Source of the DNA: Nitriliruptoraceae bacterium
GTDB taxonomy: Bacteria; Actinomycetota; Nitriliruptoria; Nitriliruptorales; Nitriliruptoraceae
Direction of reading: 5' to 3'
DNA length: 9,272 bases
NCBI GenBank assembly: GCA_007118045.1
Contig: SKTG01000164.1
Location: 1 to 9,272, forward strand
A program made the position numbers and the translations under genes. Shown in pieces: positions 5,592 to 9,272 of the stretch (its first letter is position 1; each line of letters starts with the position of its first letter). The notes below the pieces were generated by a model that worked only from the letters and a program-made list of their open reading frames with translations, had not been told where the DNA came from and searched no databases.

Positions 5592-5878
5592 GGATGGTCC
5601 CTCCGCCCGGTGGCGGTCTCGAGCTCGAAGAGCCGTTCGAGCAGGTCGTCCTGCTCGGCGAGCAGGTCGGCGACGCGTCGTCTGGCATCCTCCAACGAGG
5701 CGGTGTGGCGGACGAGATCGGTCCGGGCGTCCCGCCAGTCGCGGTCGGCCAGCGGCGTCTCGGCGGTCAGGCGCCGGGTCTCGGCGTCGTCGGCGAGGCC
5801 GTCGAGGTAGTGCACCTGCTCGAGCAGGACACGTTCGGCGGCGCGAGCGCGGCGCAGGTCCTCCTGGATCCGCGCCAA
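5588..5878 (-). CDS. Small coiled-coil protein upstream of the ANTAR regulator
   Basis: The gene gives about 96 residues, almost all charged helix. The first helix is roughly residues 1-35 (LARIQEDLRRARAAERVLLEQ start). A conserved-looking ETPLADRDW hinge sits at 40-48, and a second helix (50-90) has Leu/Val heptad spacing (LEDARRRVADLLAEQDDLLE), suggesting an antiparallel coiled-coil hairpin. There are no catalytic motifs, signal or membrane segment. The start is uncertain. TTG at 5876-5878 is the only usable codon close to the helical region, but its ribosome site is weak. The next in-frame candidate is GTG at 6056-6058, which overlaps the predicted -10 and would add about 60 low-complexity Arg/Ala residues. 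The stop overlaps the ANTAR start (GTGA), so the two are co-translated and may work together. I do not know a function; a partner or adaptor of the regulator is only a guess. Confidence 0.7.
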   Translation of the reverse strand: MARIQEDLRRARAAERVLLEQVHYLDGLADDAETRRLTAETPLADRDWRDARTDLVRHTASLEDARRRVADLLAEQDDLLERLFELETATGRRDHP

Positions 5879-5987
5879 GCGCTCACGTACCCGTTCCGTG
5901 CGTGGTGTACGAGCCGTGGTCGACCCCCTCGTCCTGATCCGCGCGTGGTGGGCCGTCGCCCCGGCGTGGCCGGACGTCGCCTGGCCC

Positions 5988-6017
5988 CGCTCCGGCGACC
6001 TCGCGGTCCCCGGAGCG
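5988..6017 (-). promoter_or_regulatory. Leader hairpin capped by a GNRA tetraloop
   Basis: CGCTCCGG (5988-5995) and CCGGAGCG (6010-6017) form an 8-bp stem. After one mismatched pair, GACC/GGTC adds 4 bp and leaves a 4-nt loop. Read on the minus strand the loop is GCGA, a GNRA tetraloop, and the mismatch is G-G; on the plus strand these become TCGC and C-C, which are less stable. That points to a minus-strand RNA. It lies between the candidate promoter (6057-6086) and the coiled-coil/ANTAR genes. It may be a regulatory leader or a processing/termination structure downstream of the tRNA. Confidence 0.55.
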
Positions 6018-6056
6018 ACGCACGCGACCGACCGGCGCCGTCTCGCCGGTGCGCGC

Positions 6057-6086
6057 ACGCTAGCCGCGAGCGGGGCGGGCGACCAA
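6057..6086 (-). promoter_or_regulatory. Candidate promoter of the coiled-coil/ANTAR operon
   Basis: On the minus strand TTGGTC (6086-6081) and TAGCGT (6062-6057) are spaced by 18 bp. Transcription would start near 6050 and leave a leader of about 170 nt to the TTG at 5878. The leader contains the GNRA-capped hairpin at 5988-6017. The site lies between the tRNA-Leu gene and the operon. Confidence 0.45.
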
Positions 6087-6118
6087 CCACGAGGTTCCCG
6101 TGCCGCCTCACCCTTCGG

Positions 6119-6202
6119 TACCCCCGGTGGGATTCGAACCCACAAGCCCGCAAGGGCAGACGATTTTGAGTCGTCCCTGTATGCCGGTTCCAGCACGGGG
6201 GC
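6119..6202 (-). tRNA. tRNA-Leu (anticodon CAA)
   Basis: The 84-nt minus-strand RNA folds as a class II tRNA. Acceptor GCCCCCG pairs with CGGGGGT (G-U at the end pair), with discriminator A at 6119. The D-stem is CTG/CAG. Anticodon stem GACGA/TCGTC encloses loop CTCAAAA, giving anticodon CAA, which reads UUG. The long variable arm is GCCC-TTGC-GGGC and the T-arm is GTGGG-TTCGAAT-CCCAC. The next genomic bases are CCG, so the CCA tail is not encoded and must be added by nucleotidyltransferase. A long variable arm and A73 fit leucine identity. TACCGT (6231-6226), 23 bp upstream, is a possible -10. Confidence 0.96.
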
Positions 6203-6204
6203 GA

Positions 6205-6251
6205 GCATCGACGATGCGGTCCGGGACGGTACCCGTCGCGCCCGCGCGACG
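6205..6251. repeat. Two palindromes upstream of tRNA-Leu
   Basis: GCATCG-A-CGATGC at 6205-6217 and an 18-bp palindrome at 6234-6251 (CGTCGCGC then CC then a GCGCGACG arm) lie immediately 5' of the tRNA gene. They flank the only -10-like box (6226-6231). They may be operator-like sites or chance in GC-rich DNA. Apart from these and the promoter and palindromes listed separately, I see nothing in the 289-bp gap 6203-6491. Confidence 0.4.
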
Positions 6252-6305
6252 AGTAGCAGCACGGTGGTCCCCGCGCTCGTGGCTGTGCGGCCCGGCCGTG
6301 GCCGG

Positions 6306-6335
6306 TTGGCCATCGGCCTACGACGCCCGTAGTCT
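6306..6335 (+). promoter_or_regulatory. Candidate promoter of the OpuC-type operon
   Basis: TTGGCC (6306-6311) and TAGTCT (6330-6335) are spaced by 18 bp on the plus strand. Transcription would start near 6342, giving a leader of about 150 nt before the permease start at 6492. The leader carries two related palindromes. Confidence 0.4.
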
Positions 6336-6349
6336 TGCCAGGAGGCGGC

Positions 6350-6399
6350 CCGACGGGTCGGCGGGAGGGCGCGTGCCGAGGCCGGACCGGTCGGTCCGG
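6350..6399. promoter_or_regulatory. Two related palindromes in the OpuC leader
   Basis: Site 1 (6350-6361) is CCGAC-GG-GTCGG. Site 2 (6382-6399) has 8-bp arms CCGGACCG and CGGTCCGG around GT. Both contain GAC(G/C)GGTCGG, at 6352-6361 and 6385-6394, exactly 33 bp apart. That is close to three helical turns, as expected for cooperative operators on one face of the DNA. They lie just downstream of the predicted transcription start. The loops are too short for good RNA hairpins, which favours protein binding to DNA. Confidence 0.4.
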
Positions 6400-6491
6400 T
6401 TACGGGGGCTGGGCAGCCGACGGGCGAGCGCGCCGCAGGTCCGCGCGAACACGGCGGCGCGAACGACGCAACGAGTCACCGAGACGGAGGT

Positions 6492-7146
6492 GTGGAGATC
6501 GCGAGCTTCTTGGAGTTCCTCCAGAGTGACGCGACGCAACGCACCCTTCTGGCCGAGACGCGCGAACACCTGATCATGATCGCGCTGCCGATCCTCGGCG
6601 CGCTGGTCGTGGGGATCGCCCTCGGGATCGCCGCCCACCGCTTCCGCTTCCTGCGCGGCTCGATCCTCAACATGGTGTCGTGGTTCCTGACGATCCCGTC
6701 CCTGGCGTTCTTCGCGCTGTTGATCCCGATCGTCGGCATCGGCAACACGGCCCCGATGACCGCGCTGTTCTTCTACGCCCTGCTGCCGATCGTGCGCAAC
6801 ACGGTGGCCGGACTGACGTCGGTCGACCAGGCCGTCGTGGAGTCCGCGAAGGGCATGGGGATGGGTCGCGTGAAGCGGCTGCTGCAGATCGAGCTGCCGA
6901 ACGCCTGGCCGGTGATCCTGGCCGGCGCGCGCGTCGCCACCCTGCTGCTGATCGGCATCGCGGCCATCGCCGCGGTCGTCGGTGGCGACGGGCTCGGCCA
7001 GTCGATCTACCGCGGCATCAACCGCATCCCCGCCGGCGGCTCCCTCGAGGCGATCCTCTCCGGCACCCTCATGATCGTCGTGCTCGCCGTCCTGATCGAC
7101 CTGATCTACCTCGGTATCGGCCGTCTCACCATCCCGCGAGGACTCC

Positions 7147-7154
<8 letters not shown>
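6492..7154 (+). CDS. Quaternary-amine (OpuC/ProU-type) ABC transporter permease 1
   Basis: The 220-residue inner-membrane subunit belongs to the BPD_transp_1 family, of the short OpuCB/OpuCD/YehW type. Helices are visible at about 28-47, 60-82, 88-104, 142-163 and 190-209. The coupling motif is VVESAKGMGMGRVKRLLQIELPNAWP, beginning near residue 115, and GGDGLGQ (164-170) is the signature of glycine betaine/choline permeases. With its partner permease it should form the channel for betaine, choline, carnitine or a related solute. The start is uncertain. GTG at 6492-6494 is the first in frame, but GGAGG ends one base before it, too close for normal initiation; a TTG at 6510 is an alternative. 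The stop overlaps the ATPase start by 8 bp, so expression is coupled. Confidence 0.9.
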
Positions 7155-8324
<1,170 letters not shown>

Positions 8325-8325
<1 letters not shown>

Positions 8326-9167
8326 TGTCGGACACGGACACGCGCAGCGAGGAGCAGGCCGAGCTCGACGAGACGTCGACCTCGGCCGCGGCGTCGATCG
8401 AGGACAAGCCCGACCGCGGCCCCCTCGGGACCTTCATCCGCTACTTCGGGATGCCGATCTTCCTCGCCGTCGCGCTCGTCCTGAACTACCTGTGGATCCA
8501 GGGCCAGGACCTGGGGGCGATCGAGCAGCGCCAGTTCAGCGCCGACCGCCTCCTCGAGTTCACGATCCGCCACATCGAGCTGACCTTCTACTCGTCGGTC
8601 ATCGTGCTGGCGTTGGCGATCCCGCTGGGCATCGTGGCGACACGACCCAAGGCGAAGCGCTTCGCGCCGGCGATCATCGGCCTGGGCAACGCCGGTCAGG
8701 CGATCCCCTCGCTCGGCCTGCTCGGCATCATCTTCTTCCTCGCCCGCACCACCGACCTGCTGCCGAGCACGGGAGTCGTGCCGGCGCTGATGGCCCTGGT
8801 CGTCTACTCCTTCCTCCCCATCCTGCGCAACACCATGGTGGGGCTGCAACAGGTCGACGAGTTCGTGCTCGAAGCCGGCCGAGGCATGGGGATGTCGAAC
8901 GCCCGGGTGCTGCGCAAGCTGGAGCTCCCGCTGTCGGTCCCCGTGATCCTGGCCGGCATCCGCACGGCCCTGGTCCTCAACGTCGGCACCGCCACGATCG
9001 TCTTCTTCACCGGCGGTGGTGGCCTGGGTCAGGTGATCTTCTCCGGCTTCCAGACCCAGCGCACCACCGTCCTGGTGACCGGCTCGGTCATGGTTGCGTC
9101 ACTCGCGCTCATGATCGACCACATCGCCGGCATCGTCGAGGACATCCTCACGCCGAAGGGCCTGTGA
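8325..9167 (+). CDS. Quaternary-amine ABC transporter permease 2
   Basis: The 280-residue second permease is longer than permease 1. Residues 1-31 are a polar, Asp/Glu-rich cytoplasmic extension. A first helix lies at about 42-57, followed by a BPD_transp_1 core with helices near 86-105, 127-141, 150-166, 206-229 and 249-264. The coupling motif is VLEAGRGMGMSNARVLRKLELPLSVP, beginning near residue 181, and GGGGLGQVIFSGF (230-242) matches the family signature. Permease 1 has the equivalent GGDGLGQ, so the two are paralogues forming a heterodimer. The start is ATG 8325, sharing its A with the TGA of the ATPase gene (TGATG), which indicates translational coupling. The frame extends further upstream inside the ATPase gene, but that part is a shadow. 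An 80-bp gap separates it from the next start. Confidence 0.92.
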
Positions 9168-9188
9168 GGGCTCCCAGCCGTCGTCCTG

Positions 9189-9247
9189 CACCCGAGAACC
9201 GACCGACCCCAACCAGACGGGGACCCGGGACACGTCACCCGAGAACC
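9189..9247 (+). repeat. 12-bp direct repeat CACCCGAGAACC upstream of the last gene
   Basis: CACCCGAGAACC occurs at 9189-9200 and 9236-9247, 47 bp apart. The second copy ends directly before the ATG at 9248 and includes the only weak ribosome-site candidate (GAGAA). The first copy is 22 bp after the permease stop. CCCC/GGGG (near 9207-9223) could pair between them as a weak intra-operon hairpin. Confidence 0.5.
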
Positions 9248-9272
9248 ATGAGCACGCTGCTCGCCCTCGCCC
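9248..9272 (+). CDS. Start of a gene, probably the transporter's substrate-binding protein (partial)
   Basis: An ATG at 9248-9250 opens a frame reading MSTLLALA to the window edge. The short hydrophobic start fits the beginning of a signal peptide. An 80-bp gap after permease 2 and the lack of a receptor gene so far in this operon make the OpuCC/OsmF-like binding protein the natural candidate. Eight residues cannot confirm this, and the Shine-Dalgarno sequence is weak. Confidence 0.35.

Noticed and set aside
6059..6313. N-terminal extension of the coiled-coil protein through the tRNA gene
   Set aside because: A coding region cannot sensibly continue through the tRNA, and the residues there are low-complexity Arg/Ala/Pro. 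The extension only reflects the lack of stop codons in GC-rich DNA.
6100..6573. Plus-strand frame containing GFEPTSPQGQT-like sequence
   Set aside because: This is the familiar false translation of the opposite strand of a tRNA-Leu gene.

Overview
The window is GC-rich bacterial DNA of actinobacterial type. Support comes from the codon usage, frequent GTG starts, an ANTAR response regulator of the PdtaR kind, TAGGCT/TAGCGT-like -10 boxes and hairpin terminators without U-tracts. Some secreted or exposed segments are strikingly acidic: the solute-binding lipoprotein carries a linker of about 55 residues with no Lys or Arg. This suggests a salt- or alkali-adapted lineage, for instance a member of the Nitriliruptoria, but that placement is inference. 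No insertion sequence, phage gene, CRISPR array or rRNA is visible. This reads as ordinary chromosomal core/transport DNA, not a mobile island.

Layout. At 1-101 is the 3' tail of an unidentified + strand gene, followed by a 13-bp tandem repeat and a small terminator. A small membrane protein (267-686, minus) is divergent from a TetR-family regulator (820-1434, plus). A 26-bp inverted repeat in the shared promoter region is the obvious operator candidate. An acyl-CoA thioesterase (1478-1999) follows the regulator in the same direction. A convergent intergenic region (2000-2235) holds two hairpins, the larger a perfect 17-bp stem, plus a promoter-like/GlnR-box-like motif.

From 5878 down to 2236 on the minus strand is a co-directional run. 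It starts with a small coiled-coil protein whose stop overlaps the start of an ANTAR response regulator (GTGA overlap). After 99 bp comes a complete polar-amino-acid ABC importer: lipoprotein receptor, permease, ATPase. A perfect 11-bp hairpin between receptor and permease probably sets their stoichiometry. Upstream of the coiled-coil gene is a candidate promoter and a leader with a strong hairpin capped, on the minus-strand RNA, by a GNRA tetraloop. Further upstream is a tRNA-Leu(CAA) gene (6119-6202, minus).

From 6492 on the plus strand is an OpuC/ProU-type quaternary-amine importer: permease, ATPase with a C-terminal CBS-like tail, and second permease, all with overlapping ends. The likely receptor gene starts at 9248 and is cut by the window end. 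Its candidate promoter (6306-6335) is followed by a leader of about 150 nt containing two related palindromes 33 bp apart. Together the window encodes uptake of amino acids and compatible solutes beside an RNA-binding antiterminator-type regulator. The genes belong to known families; the less explained parts are the leaders, palindromes and start codons.
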